The notes under the pieces were generated by a model, which searched no databases, had not been told where the DNA came from, and saw nothing but the letters and a program-made list of their open reading frames with translations. This document shows, one piece after another, positions 10,001 to 21,500 of a DNA stretch of 64,000 bases (positions within the stretch are counted from its first letter, which is position 1; every line of letters begins with the position of its first letter). The translations under genes and the position numbers were made by a program. Origin of the DNA: Blakeslea trispora (lineage: Eukaryota > Mucoromycota > Mucoromycetes > Mucorales > Choanephoraceae); assembly GCA_025331445.1 (NCBI GenBank), contig JAIWNE010000045.1, forward strand, positions 170,286-234,285. The letters are read 5' to 3'.

Positions 10001-11452
10001 TTAACAGTTGCTATTGGATTTTTTTCTTTTACATGACAAATACAAACGACGTATATAGACCAAAACAGACATAACAGCGATAAGACAATGACCAACACCT
10101 AAAAGCAAGAATGGAGCTCCTTTCATCCATACATCAAATAAAACACCACCTATCTTTGATATAGCAATAATTCCAACAGCACCAATAAAAGAGTATGTAG
10201 CAGAGATTGAAGCACTATAATCCTGATTGATGTAATCGCCTGTGCACATGGCCATTCCAGAAATAATCATGCCGTATTGGCCACACGATAGCAAGATGAC
10301 AAATCCTAGAGCCACTTTAGTAGTTGGATCTGGTGAAAACGCGAATGGAAGACAGCCACAGGCACCTACTACACCGGCAATAAATACAGCTAATTCTTTG
10401 GGAATATATTCGCTTGCTGGACCAAAGAAGCCAGTAGAACAAAGAGCCACTAATTGGGCATATCCTGTCAAAGAAGAAGAAGATGCAAGGGAATACAAAC
10501 ATGTTTCGCCGGCTTTACATCTGCCACTATCAATATAGTATTGTGTTATCCATAAGGATATGAAGTTAGAAATGATTACTTCATCAGCACGGGCAAAAAA
10601 GCTTGATGTATAGCCTAAAGCGATACGGGGTTCCTTAGCTGCCTTCAGACCATAGTAAAGCTTATCAACCCATGCCTTGAAATGATTAATTCTTGAACGT
10701 TTGTATAAATCTTTTGGGAGAGAAAAGTAAAGCAAGATGGCGACTACCATTGCTGTTCCGCCGATAGCACCGTGAGAGTAAATAATACCGTGATTAGGGC
10801 CAGGATATTTTATGCTCAAGGAAGCAGGTATCATGAAGAATACCAAAGCAGCAATGATAGCACCTAACCCAGATGCAAGTCCAACACAACCAGAAACTAA
10901 GCCTCCCTTTCCATGTGTTATCTCCATCACCATAGCCATCATCATGGCAGTTGAGCCAGCCGAGCCAACCGAAAATATGAGCTTCAAAATTAACATACTG
11001 GGATATAGACTGTTTACATGAGGATAGCAAACAACCACCATACCCATGAGAAAAATTGATATACTCATTACTCCACGGCGCTCAATGATATCAGAAACCA
11101 TAGACCAGATAACTACTGCAACTAAAGCAACTATTTCTCCATAAAGGGTAAGGGATCCAGTTATATCACCTGTGTTTGTAGTTATCGATAAAGCACCAGT
11201 TAAGATTTGACTTTGAGTTCCAGAGATATATACAATCAAACTTAAGGAAATAAAGACAGATAATATGAAAGCTAGGAATTGAAATGAATGAACATTCGGA
11301 TTTAGAGGAATTAGCCACAGAAACTTTCTTGATGGCTGCGAGTTTGCAAGGGAAACATCAATCCCTGCTAATTCCGGAAGGCATTCTCTTGAAAATTCTG
11401 CTTCAGTCTTCTGATTGAGTTTGTCTTCTTTGATATAATTAGCGTCTTGCAT
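10001..11452 (-). CDS. Major facilitator superfamily transporter
   Basis: 483 aa, intronless, starting at ATG 11452. A hydrophilic N-terminus of about 45 residues precedes about 12 hydrophobic segments in two groups, with a central cytoplasmic loop (SLPKDLYKRSRINHFKAW, about residues 245-270), as in MFS permeases. Between helices 2 and 3 is MVSDIIERRGVMSIS, matching the MFS G-x-x-x-D-R/K-x-G-R-R type loop in weakened form. The C-terminus is short and basic (SCKRKKS). Charged residues within the membrane part (for example ARADEVIISNF) suggest a solute-proton carrier, but the substrate is not predictable. It is convergent with the secreted protein gene and has no partner enzyme beside it. Confidence 0.85.
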   Translation of the reverse strand: MQDANYIKEDKLNQKTEAEFSRECLPELAGIDVSLANSQPSRKFLWLIPLNPNVHSFQFLAFILSVFISLSLIVYISGTQSQILTGALSITTNTGDITGSLTLYGEIVALVAVVIWSMVSDIIERRGVMSISIFLMGMVVVCYPHVNSLYPSMLILKLIFSVGSAGSTAMMMAMVMEITHGKGGLVSGCVGLASGLGAIIAALVFFMIPASLSIKYPGPNHGIIYSHGAIGGTAMVVAILLYFSLPKDLYKRSRINHFKAWVDKLYYGLKAAKEPRIALGYTSSFFARADEVIISNFISLWITQYYIDSGRCKAGETCLYSLASSSSLTGYAQLVALCSTGFFGPASEYIPKELAVFIAGVVGACGCLPFAFSPDPTTKVALGFVILLSCGQYGMIISGMAMCTGDYINQDYSASISATYSFIGAVGIIAISKIGGVLFDVWMKGAPFLLLGVGHCLIAVMSVLVYIRRLYLSCKRKKSNSNC

Positions 11453-12172
11453 CTTAAACAAACAGTTCCAAAAGGTAACTAATTATAGCTGGAAACAAAA
11501 GGAGCAAGAAATATAGAAGAGAAACTTTATTTAAAAGGTTATAAAGCAATATGGTAACACATAAGGGAACACATATCTTCTTGCTCTTTCTAATAGACTT
11601 AAATCACAAGCTTTTCTATGTTTCACACAAAAGATCTTATCAGATGAAATAAAAAAAATCTGACTTTGGTTTTCTGTACATTGTTTGTAACGGTTGTTTA
11701 TAAATCCATAGAAGCTTACAAAAAAGAAGTATTGCATAGTGTCGCCAACATAACCTTGTGTTATCAACCTATAATATCCTAGGTTTCAATTCCTCATCAA
11801 AAAAGCTACCATCGGCTTATCATATAATAGTGATGGAAAATCTAATCTGATAAAGAATTTTTTTGTGCCTCAATGGAAAAATCTGATAAGTCTTGCGTGA
11901 TACAATCTAATAATTTAGAATATGATTATAGCTGCTACAAAGCGCGGAGAACCTACCGAAGACGTTAAGGTAGCCTGAGTTCATTAGTTGAACTATCTAT
12001 GTTGCACATTATGGAATGCTTATTCCATACAATTTATTTTCTGTTTATTACAGAAAGTCATATATAGAAAACTCTAAAAAAGGAGCATGAGTTGGGCTAC
12101 ACAGAGATGGCTATATAAAGCTTGGGTTGCTTGATCGTCTTTTTCTCTTTCAAGGTTTCTTTAACTCTCACT
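11453..12172. other. Divergent promoter region
   Basis: 720 bp between the MFS transporter and the GPI-like protein gene. It is AT-rich. Apart from the TATA element listed separately I see no feature; the short ORFs lack support. Confidence 0.5.
12112..12120 (+). promoter_or_regulatory. TATA box of the small GPI-like protein gene
   Basis: TATATAAAG lies about 55 bp before the ATG at 12173. A start of transcription some 30 bp downstream would fall after the upstream alternative start at 12122, which supports the shorter protein with its signal peptide at the N-terminus. Confidence 0.55.
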
Positions 12173-12719
12173 ATGTATTCTTCGATTGTTTTGATATTGT
12201 TTGCTTCGGCTGCTACAGTGTTTGGATCTACAACAGGCTGTAACCCTTCATACAATGTGACTAGCTCAGGTACTTGCTTCTCAAACTGTAATTCAGTAAG
12301 TATATCCTTTGATAGAAAACAAGCATATTACCTATCTTAATGCAGCTCAATAGCAAGCGGGCAGTGCCTACTTATCTGGCTGGACTATGGATCCTGATTC
12401 ACCTCTCTTCATAAAGTCTCTATCTATCATGTGCAACAAGGGAACTCCAGAATATCTGGCTTTTATGACTAAGGCCGGCATGTGTATGGTGAACTGCCCG
12501 GATGATCCTACTCTGTTTAACACTGAATTTTCAGGAGCATGTTCTTGGTACAATCAGCACAAAAATGATACATGTGTTTCCTCAGACGCTCTATCTACTA
12601 GTGCAAGCAACTCTTCTAGTTCTGTAATGAAGGAGTCATCATCTGCTGGGACCAATCATGCCTCGTATGATACTATTTTGTTTTTGGCCCTGGCAGTCAC
12701 TGGACTGATCGCTTTCTAA
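12173..12719 (+). CDS. Small secreted eight-cysteine protein, GPI-anchor-like
   Basis: Two exons, 12173-12295 and 12354-12719, give 162 aa. The donor is GTAAGT; the acceptor AATAG at 12353 is chosen because it keeps the downstream frame, while the earlier TGCAG does not. The signal peptide is residues 1-18 (MYSSIVLILFASAATVFG). The mature part has eight cysteines (23, 35, 39, 68, 85, 89, 104, 115), two of them in CxxxC pairs, and N-glycosylation sequons (NVT, NDT). A Ser-rich stretch of about 25 residues and a hydrophobic tail ending at the stop (FLALAVTGLIAF) resemble a GPI-attachment signal. A cell-wall or surface protein is likely. The cysteine spacing is not the CFEM pattern, and I recognise no family. 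Confidence 0.75.
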
Positions 12720-13697
12720 TACTTCTAGCAGCATTTTAATGGATTAGAAAAAAAAAACCATAATTCTTGTAACAATATAAAATAAAAGACATACATTTTT
12801 CTATTCACATCAGTCAAAAGAACAGAAACCTATTTTCTGTAATAATCAAAGTTTGTTCTTGTACTTTATATGAGATACCTAAGTGTCTATTCTTATTTCT
12901 CTTCTTTCCTTGGCTGACTGACTCATTTTATAGGAATGACTTGTTGCTTCAAACAGGTCTACTTATTGCCAATATACCAGCACTGTCTTCATTTAGTGAT
13001 GCCAACTTTGTAATTTGCACAGATCAAAGTAATCACCACAAGTATTAAATAATTTAATGTTAAAAGATACATTCATAGTCTTTACTTTCTCTCTCTTATT
13101 AATACAGTAGTCTCTCTATTTAAGGGTAGCCAAAAATCTTGAAAATCTCACCCTTAAATAGAGAATACCCTTAAATAGAATTGGTTTTAGAGCTTGTATT
13201 GAAAAATATTTTTCAGAAACCCACTCTTATATAGGGAATACCCTTACATAGAACACCCTTAAATAGAGCGACTACTGTACGAGCTTTGTAAAAAAGTTCC
13301 TTGAATGTCGCATCTGATAAAATTTCTTGTGATGTGACAATAGATAGACTACAATCATACCTCACAATGCGCTTACAATCTTATGCAGGCGGCTATTCTT
13401 GTTTGTCATCGACACAATATTAGCACCTTTCAAACTAAGGAACAAGTATTTGCTTTAAATTTAAAACAAAAACCGAAAAGAATACCAAGGAAGGCCCATG
13501 TAATACATTTATCGCTTTATGAGCTTTCTTTTTTTTACACTAATGAATTTGCTATACAGCTAGAGATGAAGTAGGGATTTAAAACAAAAGATCTCCTCAA
13601 TTCTGATAGGCCATGGTCCGCATATCAATCTCATCTCAATTTTTATGTTTTTATTTCTCTTGACTCTTATTATTTTTAGTGTTCTTGTTTAGTATTA
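12720..13697. other. Intergenic region containing a MITE
   Basis: About 980 bp between the GPI-like gene and siroheme synthase. Its only distinct feature is the 173-bp inverted-repeat element listed separately. A 63-codon ORF at 13383 has no domain or composition support. Confidence 0.5.
13105..13277. mobile_element. MITE, 173 bp, Tc1/mariner-pogo-like ends with TA duplication
   Basis: The element starts CAGTAGTCTCTCTATTTAAG and ends with its near-perfect reverse complement (CTTAAATAGAGCGACTACTG), giving terminal inverted repeats of about 23 bp with one mismatch. It is flanked by TA on both sides (13103-13104 and 13278-13279), the target-site duplication of Tc1/mariner-class elements. The inside has no ORF. 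It repeats the terminal block several times (CCCTTAAATAGA near 13162 and 13180, a variant near 13240, then 13257), so it has subterminal direct and inverted copies. It is non-autonomous; no transposase is in the window. Confidence 0.85.
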
Positions 13698-15164
13698 ATG
13701 TCAGAAGAACAAACACAGTTTGAACCTATCCGTGGTGGCGGATCGCTTGTACTCGCTTATCAAATCGCTAACAAAAAAGTGCTGATAGTAGGTGGTGGCA
13801 ACGTTGCTGCTCAGCGTATTGTTTCGCTCAAGATCGCAGACGCACATATCATCCTTATATCACCAGAGTCTGGGCTCAACGACGAAGTGCGCTATCGTAT
13901 TGATCATGGAGAAGTCGAATGGAAGGATAGGAAGTTTGAAGATAAAGATTTAGATGATGTAGACATGGTTTTGACTGCTTTGGATGACCACGAAGAGTCT
14001 CTTCGTATTGGTCAGCTGTGTCGCCAGAAAAAAATCCCTGTCAATGTAGCTGATGTGCCTCCTATGTGCGACTTTTATTTTATGTCACAACATCGTGATG
14101 GTCCTCTTCAAATTGCTGTATCTACAAATGGAAAAGGGCCTAAGCTGGCCAATATGGTACGTGTAGCTGCTGCTAAGGCTTTACCAGAGCGTATGGGTGA
14201 TACAATTGAAAAGATGGGCAAGTTGCGTGCTCAAGTCCGCCAATGGGAACCCGAGATGAAGAATTCAGGCAAGCGTATGACTTGGGTAACTCAAGTGTGC
14301 GAAAAGTGGGGTATGGACGGAATGGCACGTTTGAATGAACTTGAAACACTCGAACAAGAGCAAGCAGCTTTTTCCAAGTTAAAAGAATATTTTATTGTGG
14401 GCGGCATTCCTTCTGTGCACGATGTTTTAGGTCACAAACAACCTCCGCGTATCACATTGATTGGCGGAGGACCCGGTGACCCCGAATTGATTACAGTCAA
14501 GGCTAAGCGGCTTTTACAAGAGGCAGATTTGGTAGTAAGTGACCGCTTAATCCCCAGTCAAATTTTGGACCTTGTTCAAGGGGAGCTCAGAGTAGCTCGC
14601 AAAGTGACAGGCAAGTCAGATGAAGCACAAGAAGAATTAATGGAATGGTGTCTCGAAGGGTTAAACAAGGGTCTTCAGGTTGTACGACTCAAAATTGGTG
14701 ATCCTCTCTTGTTTGGTCGAGGTGGTGAAGAAATCCTCTGGTTCCGTGAACGCGGCTTTGAGCCAGAATTAGTTGCAGGCATTTCTAGTGCCTTCTCAGC
14801 TCCTATGGCCGCTATGATTCCTGTGACTTTCCGCGGCATATCCGATCAAGTAATCATCACCACCGGAAGAGGTACAAAAGGTTCAATGCCTGATTTGCCT
14901 ATTTTCGGTCCCACTCAAACTTTGGTGGTGCTAATGGCTGTTGGCAGAGCTTCAGAGTTACGCACTATGCTGTTAGATCGACATTATCCCGAAGAAGTTC
15001 CTGCTTGCTGGATTGAAAATTCCAACTGCCCTGAAGAGCGTGTCATTTATGGAACTTTGAACTCTATGTCACTGATGGTAGAGGAGCATGCTATCAAGGC
15101 ACCTGCAGTGCTTGTTGTAGGCCATGCTATTTCTGTGCTAAATAAGAAGACAGACGAACTTTAG
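13698..15164 (+). CDS. Bifunctional siroheme synthase (precorrin-2 dehydrogenase/ferrochelatase plus uroporphyrinogen-III methyltransferase)
   Basis: 488 aa in one exon. Residues of about 17-190 form a Met8-like NAD-binding domain (VLIVGGGNVAAQRI) with the conserved NVAD segment that holds the aspartate used for dehydrogenation and iron insertion in Met8/CysG. After a linker, residues of about 250-480 are a SAM-dependent tetrapyrrole methylase: GGGPGDPELITVKA, VSDRLIP, RLKIGDPLLFGRGGEE and a GISSAFSAPMAAMIP loop, all as in SUMT enzymes. Together these convert uroporphyrinogen III to siroheme, the cofactor of sulfite and nitrite reductases. The domain order is that of bacterial CysG, whereas S. 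cerevisiae has separate Met1 and Met8 proteins. Cytosolic location is expected. No sulfur-assimilation partner is adjacent. Confidence 0.93.
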   Translation: MSEEQTQFEPIRGGGSLVLAYQIANKKVLIVGGGNVAAQRIVSLKIADAHIILISPESGLNDEVRYRIDHGEVEWKDRKFEDKDLDDVDMVLTALDDHEESLRIGQLCRQKKIPVNVADVPPMCDFYFMSQHRDGPLQIAVSTNGKGPKLANMVRVAAAKALPERMGDTIEKMGKLRAQVRQWEPEMKNSGKRMTWVTQVCEKWGMDGMARLNELETLEQEQAAFSKLKEYFIVGGIPSVHDVLGHKQPPRITLIGGGPGDPELITVKAKRLLQEADLVVSDRLIPSQILDLVQGELRVARKVTGKSDEAQEELMEWCLEGLNKGLQVVRLKIGDPLLFGRGGEEILWFRERGFEPELVAGISSAFSAPMAAMIPVTFRGISDQVIITTGRGTKGSMPDLPIFGPTQTLVVLMAVGRASELRTMLLDRHYPEEVPACWIENSNCPEERVIYGTLNSMSLMVEEHAIKAPAVLVVGHAISVLNKKTDEL

Positions 15165-15509
15165 AATTCCTCCTGCCCTGTCTTCTCTCTCTCGTGCACT
15201 GGTGTAACAGAAAGAAAATAGAGTATATTTAAAAAAGGCTAGAAATGATAGAATTTGGTATAAATAAAGATCTTGTACATAAATCAGTCAAAGAAAAGGG
15301 GGAGTGATAACGTTATAGGCTGAGAAGTAAAGCTGGCTGCTTTCTTTGCTTTTGTTCTTGCAGCCCTTTTTTTTTTGATTCTTGAAGACAATATTTGGTT
15401 GCATTAAAATTAAATTAGCTCTAATTACTAAAGCCGACCAGTCTCGCTTTCCTTTCCTGCTTTCCCCTTTTTCTCTTCCTATTTGTTTCCATAGTTATTC
15501 AATGAAAAC
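15165..15509. other. Intergenic region and leader
   Basis: 345 bp between siroheme synthase and the giant cytoskeletal gene. The right part is rich in C and T (15440-15480), as in fungal 5' leaders, and ends in a short uORF listed separately. No TATA box is clear. Confidence 0.5.
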
Positions 15510-15513
15510 ATGA
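15502..15513 (+). promoter_or_regulatory. Three-codon upstream ORF overlapping the start codon of the spectraplakin-like gene
   Basis: ATG AAA ACA TGA begins at 15502. Its stop codon overlaps the main ATG at 15510 in an ATGA arrangement. Ribosomes could initiate here, terminate and reinitiate on the overlapping start, or leak past it. Whether it lies within the mRNA depends on the transcription start, which is not known. Confidence 0.5.
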
Positions 15514-18500
15514 GCAGTTCTTCCTCTAGTACCTCATCACCTTCCTCTTCCAACCGACCATCTCCTGCATTCGGTACTAGTATGGCCAGGTCGTCCTCCA
15601 ATCGCTCCATCCTTCGAGAAACCAACAGAATAGGTCGATCACGACAAAACACGGTCGGACTTGATTTTTTTGAAGATCTTAACAAGAATATTGGATCAGA
15701 CTATCAAGAAATTCAAATTCGTACATTGACTAAGTGGATCAATGCTCAGCTAAAACTTGTAGATGACCATATTGACAACATCAAGACAGATTTAAGGGAT
15801 GGCAAAAAGTTGTTGAAGCTACTGTCTGTCATCTCCAATGAGCCTGCACCAAAACCCGAGCGAATGAACATGCGCATTCACCAACTAGCAAATGTCGCAC
15901 AAGCTCTCAGCTTTCTGGAGCGTCATGTAGGATCGGATTCGATGCCTGACATTGGCAACGAGGCTATTGTAAATGGAGATTCAAAGAAAACTTTGGCCCT
16001 CATTTTTTTTATCATGCTCAAATATCAAATCCAGCTAATTTTGACACAACACGGCGAGGATTTTCTACAGTCGTTGACAGTAAGTGACACCTGTCTGCTT
16101 TGTAACATGTGTCTGCGCATATTGCATAAACTCATGCTTATCTTCTCTCCTTCTGCGTATGTAACAACAGGAATTATCTGAGCGAGAAAATGGTACAAAA
16201 GCGCAATCAGCTGAATTTCAAGTAGAAAACAAATCTCCCGTAGCCTCGTCTCGTAAATTCAGCAGTCTCCAGTCTCTATCAGATAAGCTGCAACAGCACA
16301 ATTCATCTACAACTGCGGAAGCCAAAGTAGCTCTTCTTTATTGGGTACGGATTCAGCTTGAAGATTATATATCAGCCAATATTATACCCTCTATACAGGA
16401 CTTCTCCCGTTCCTGGAGAACTGGTGTTGCTTTTTGTCTACTTATTCACCGCCACAACCCATCATATATACCCGATTTATTTAGTGTACATTTAAATGCT
16501 GATCTGTCTGAGAAAACTACTTGGCTTCATCTGTTAAGGCTAGCTTTCGATTTGGCTACGAACCAAATGGGAGTGCAACCATATCTAGAACCGGAAGATT
16601 TGGTAGAGGTTGATTATCCACATGAGCCTAGTGTGATGATGTATGTTAGTGAGTACTACAAAATTATGTCGAAACACCAAGAGGAAGAGCCACCAAATGT
16701 CAAAAGAGAGAGAGCTGTTAAGCGCAAGGCTGCTATTGTCATGGCATCAGGAGGCATCCTTGCCGATAACATCAATCCAGACAATGATGACGATGACGAT
16801 GACGATGAAGTTATAGAGCCCAACTACTCTGTACTTGATTCTGTTCAACAAGAAGAACCTATGGAGATCGAACCTGATGTACCTGAAGCACCTGTGCCTA
16901 TACCCATACCATCTGCACGCCGCAAAAAGAAGATGCAGCAGCGAAGATCTACATTAGGTGATGCAGACAAAGCGCGAATTAAAGCAGATCTAAACACGAA
17001 GTTGATGATGCAACTCACTGGTCATTTGCCCCGAGGCGTTCATCCTGTGCTAGATGAGTTGCTGACAATCCACGATACTGTACTCTCCTTTATTAAATCT
17101 AATACACGTACTATCGACGAAATGCCTGAAGAGTTTACCAATTCCTCATCTGTGACAGAATACATTGATGCACTCGAGATCGTGGAAGAACAGGCTGATG
17201 ACGAACTCAATCATCTAGAAACAGCAAAGGGAGCCAAAGAGACTCTGACAGCACCACCAGAAAAAGCAGATGAAACCCTTATTCATTTAACAGATTTGCA
17301 GCGCACACAGGTTGTCAAGTTGTATGAAATGCTTCAGAAAGAATGGACACAGTTTCTCGATTTACTCAAGACGACAAAAGAAGATTTGCTGAGTGTAGAA
17401 AGCACTTTAATCGACACAGAAGAAGGTGTTGAGCAATATCAAGCTCGTGCAACAGCCATTGAAGCTCAATTAGATTTGCTTCAACAGTTGCTACAACAAA
17501 TAGCACCTTCTGTCAAATGTGAAAGCAATGTAGATAGCAATGGAAACGAAGAAGTAACTCTGTTGCATCCTTTGGAAGGATCTCTAGATGATGTAGTAGC
17601 CTATCAAGAACGCTTGACAGAATTCTCCACCACTTTTAATGAATTTGAAAATGGCGACTGGAAGGAATTTAGAAAAGCTACTCGTCAACTCTCTCGATCT
17701 GTTATGCAGGTAGTTAGCATACAATCCAATGGGGTTACTCATAAGTATGACCGCCTTGTCAGAGATCTAGAAAAGGAGAAGAAAGCATGCCAAAATTTCG
17801 AGAGAGGACTTAAAATTATTAGTATTGTCAAGAGTGTTGAAACAGAATTGGATATTATACAATCTTTGATGGAAGATGAAGGACAAGAAAAAGCAACAAC
17901 AGATGATGCTATTCAAGTGCTTGAAAGTAAAGTTGCAGCTGTTCGCTCCACTATTTTTGGTATCAAAGAAGAGTTTGATGATATTTTGACGAGTGATGAA
18001 CGCTTTGCTGAGTTCTTCTCGGGTATCTATCAACGCTATGAAACAGTAAATCAATGGGTGGATCAGGTTCGTGTTTGGTTCATCGAAGCAGAGCGCATCA
18101 GTGGTTGGATTGAAAAGCGTATCAATGTTATACAAGAGCAAAATGATACAAACACAATCGATCCTCTTTGCAAAGATATTTCTGAATGGCAAGATAAAGC
18201 CAAGACCGATCCTATATACAGAGAGCATGACCAGCTTAAACGCGACATTGAGCGTTTTGATAAAGATGACATGGCTCGACTTCGTTCTCACGTAAGGTTG
18301 TTGACAATCTCGGCTGAACACCATCTTAGTCCTGCTGATGCATCCACCATTGAGATTACGTTGACTACATTAAACATTTTGAATCGCTTGATGAGCTTGC
18401 TACGAGCCAGATCGAAAATCATCGACACTATGCGTATCCGTATACTCTGGGAAAGTATGCTGGAGGCTGCTACATTGTGGATTGAACACAAGAATATCGA

Positions 18501-21500
18501 GATTACAGCATTTATGGATGGTAAGGCCCGATGGAAGGAAATGGCTGAAGAAGATATAACAAGTCATTCTATCAAGCTATTGAATGAAGAGATTATTCAA
18601 ACCTTGGTCCAACTGGAAAACAGCATTGCTGAGTTTGACAAAGGCGACTACTCCCGTACATTAGAAACGTACCAAGAAATGGAAGCCTTGAAAGAAGAGA
18701 CTCTCCCTGAACATATGGAGATACGTCAAGAATCGTTTGAAAGCTTATTCGAATGGGTCATGAAGCGCTGTGTATTTGCTCGTAGATTAGTTGAGCAGAA
18801 CTTGGTTGTTAATGACATTACATTGCAATATCGCAAGTTGAAATCAGAAGGAGACAAGCTTAAGCTTGCTATGGCCCATGGAACTGACTCTGCTTCCTCA
18901 GATGACGATGATGACAACCAATCTTTCAGCAAGCGTGTACAGGCATTTAAGGATAACTCATCGCATTGGGTTACTACTCTACTCAAGCAAATTCCATATC
19001 CTGAAGTATCAGAATGTTCAGAGGACAGACGACATGAAAATGATACTGCTAACGAAATGATTCGTCATCGGATGAATGAATATGCTATCTGTCTTGCTGA
19101 GATAACTGAAGAGTTGGAAGAGCTATTAGCTTCACACAGAGAAAACCTTTCTTTGCAACAGCGTGCTAGTCTTGCGTTCGATGATCTATTGCGTATCGCT
19201 AATTGGATTGAGGAGCGAATCAGAGCAATTCACAAGTTTGATGCAGCCACTTTGCTCGATGAAGACAATGCAATCAACCTTGAAGAAGACACTTTTCATC
19301 GTCTAGAAAAAGAACATGATGGTATATCTGTTCGACTCGAGCATATGGAGGCTGGTGACATAAAGAAGGCTATAGAAGCAGTTCGCTTGATTGAAATTGA
19401 AATCAATGAAACTCATTCTACTTCAGTGGATCCAACTGCGCTCATTAACGGCATCAACGGTCTTGAGCAGGCTTTGTCAGATCTCAAAGAAGCTTTGACC
19501 TCGCGTGTTGCTGAAATTAAGACTTTGAAGAGACGCATAGTTTGGGAAACCGAATGGGAAGAGGCTGACTCGGCTATTAAGGATTTGGCTCATCGTCTTT
19601 GGGACTTCGATAATCGCTTTGCTCAATATGATGTAGATGGCTTAAAGAAGAGAAACAGTGACTTGGAGATAGGTGATCAAATCAGTCAAGTCAACAAGGA
19701 TGAATTATTTGCTCAACTTTTGGAGAGAGTAGATAGTGTGGAGACTGATTTTGCCATACTAGCATCTGATGTATCTTACACTGAGCTCAGTCAAGCTTAC
19801 GATGAATACAACAATGGTACTGAAGGAAGTGGTGTTCCTTTACACATATCTTTCAAGCAAAAAAGCATCAAGCAGAGTTCGCAAGATTTGCACTCACTCT
19901 CGCAATATGTACATGAGGTGATGCAGCAAAGCGAACTTATTATGGATTTCGTACGTTCGTCGTATATTGTACAGAAAGAAGGCGAGCAGGCTTTGAATGC
20001 AATCCAAAATTCCCTAAGGGAAGCTTCCTCTTCTACTCAAGCTACCACTGAAAGAATGGAGGAGCATATAAAAGAAGTTCTAAACAAGATTGATGTTGTA
20101 TGTAACAGCGGCAAGTCCATTAAAAAATTAGAAACTGGAAACTGGTTTAAAGCATGCCAAACTCAGACATCAATCAAACCTGATGACTATGCTAGACAAG
20201 TTGATTCACTTTTGTACAAAAGACTTGATGATTTAACAAAACTCGGTGATTCTATGCAAAAGCTTTTGACATCATACTATAATACAGATGAAATCAAAGC
20301 CAAGCTCTCCAAGTATTCCGTTGAATCAAATGAACTACAAGATTTGATAGAAAAGGCTACCCATACACTAAACCAGTATCAAATTGATGTTGCAGCTGCT
20401 TCAGGCTTTGCCGTCACAGCAGATAAGTTATCTGATTATCGTTCCAATGATGCCAAGACGGTTTATGTTGTCAGGGAGTTAGAATCATCACGTATTGTTG
20501 AATTTGAACAGAACCTGAAGCAACTGACAGAAGAGGTTGCTAGCAAAGCTCTCTCAATAGCTGAGGAAGTGACAGAAAGCTGCAAAATATTATCAGAAAA
20601 TGTCTCACGTACCCTCCATGTGTTCCATCAGACAGCAGCCAACCGCTCTTTAGTGATTGATACAGCTGAAGGCCGTATTGTATGGGAAAAAGGTGTTGAA
20701 GAAAACCAAACCCGTCTTGATTTCATCAACCATCAACTCCAGCAGTATGTTTCGAAAAAGAACAAGTGTGTTGCTCAACAAGAAATGCTTTCTAGCGAAT
20801 TGGTCAGTGAACTGATTCAGGAACGCTCTGATATTGCAAGACAATGCCAATCTTTCTGGCAAGAAAATATGAATGTACTTTTGTCTCAATATGAGCGTAT
20901 CAAGTCGTTGTTTATCAAGCTTCCACTGACCAAGTCAGTTCCGATTCACTTGCAGGAGCGCATGGAGTTACTCACCTTGACTATAAAAAAGCTTGAGGAT
21001 GCACTTGTATGGCGTGAAAAGGAATTAGAATACATTGATCAAAGATGCAAGTTGGAGATGAACATCAAAGATGCAATGCTTCAACTGGATCAATACAAAA
21101 AGTCAATTTCAACTTTTGTGGAGACCAAGTGTAGATGGAACTCCAATGAGAGCACATCAACAAATCAGCAACATATCTCTTCACTTGAAAGCGAATGGAA
21201 GCAACAAAAAACCAAATTTGAATCTTACTGTAACTCTACTCTGTCTGAGATAAAGCAAAACCAGCATAGACTTCAAGAGATATCAAGTACCTTAAAACCT
21301 GGTTTTATGTCTGAGCTACACATCAAAAAGATTGACGCAATATCTCAGATTGAAGACTATATTGATGCTGACATTCTGTTTGCTCAAGACGTAGTCAAGC
21401 AAAAGAAGCAAGTCTATATGTTTTTGGGAAGAGCTTCTGATTTGGAGAAGCAAGCTGAAGCCATCCGAGAAACCCTCTTGGCGACGACAAAATCTCAATA

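Noticed and set aside
17767..18324. Minus-strand ORFs within the spectraplakin-like gene
   Set aside because: Shadow frames of a coding sequence rich in Glu/Lys/Asp codons; no independent support.
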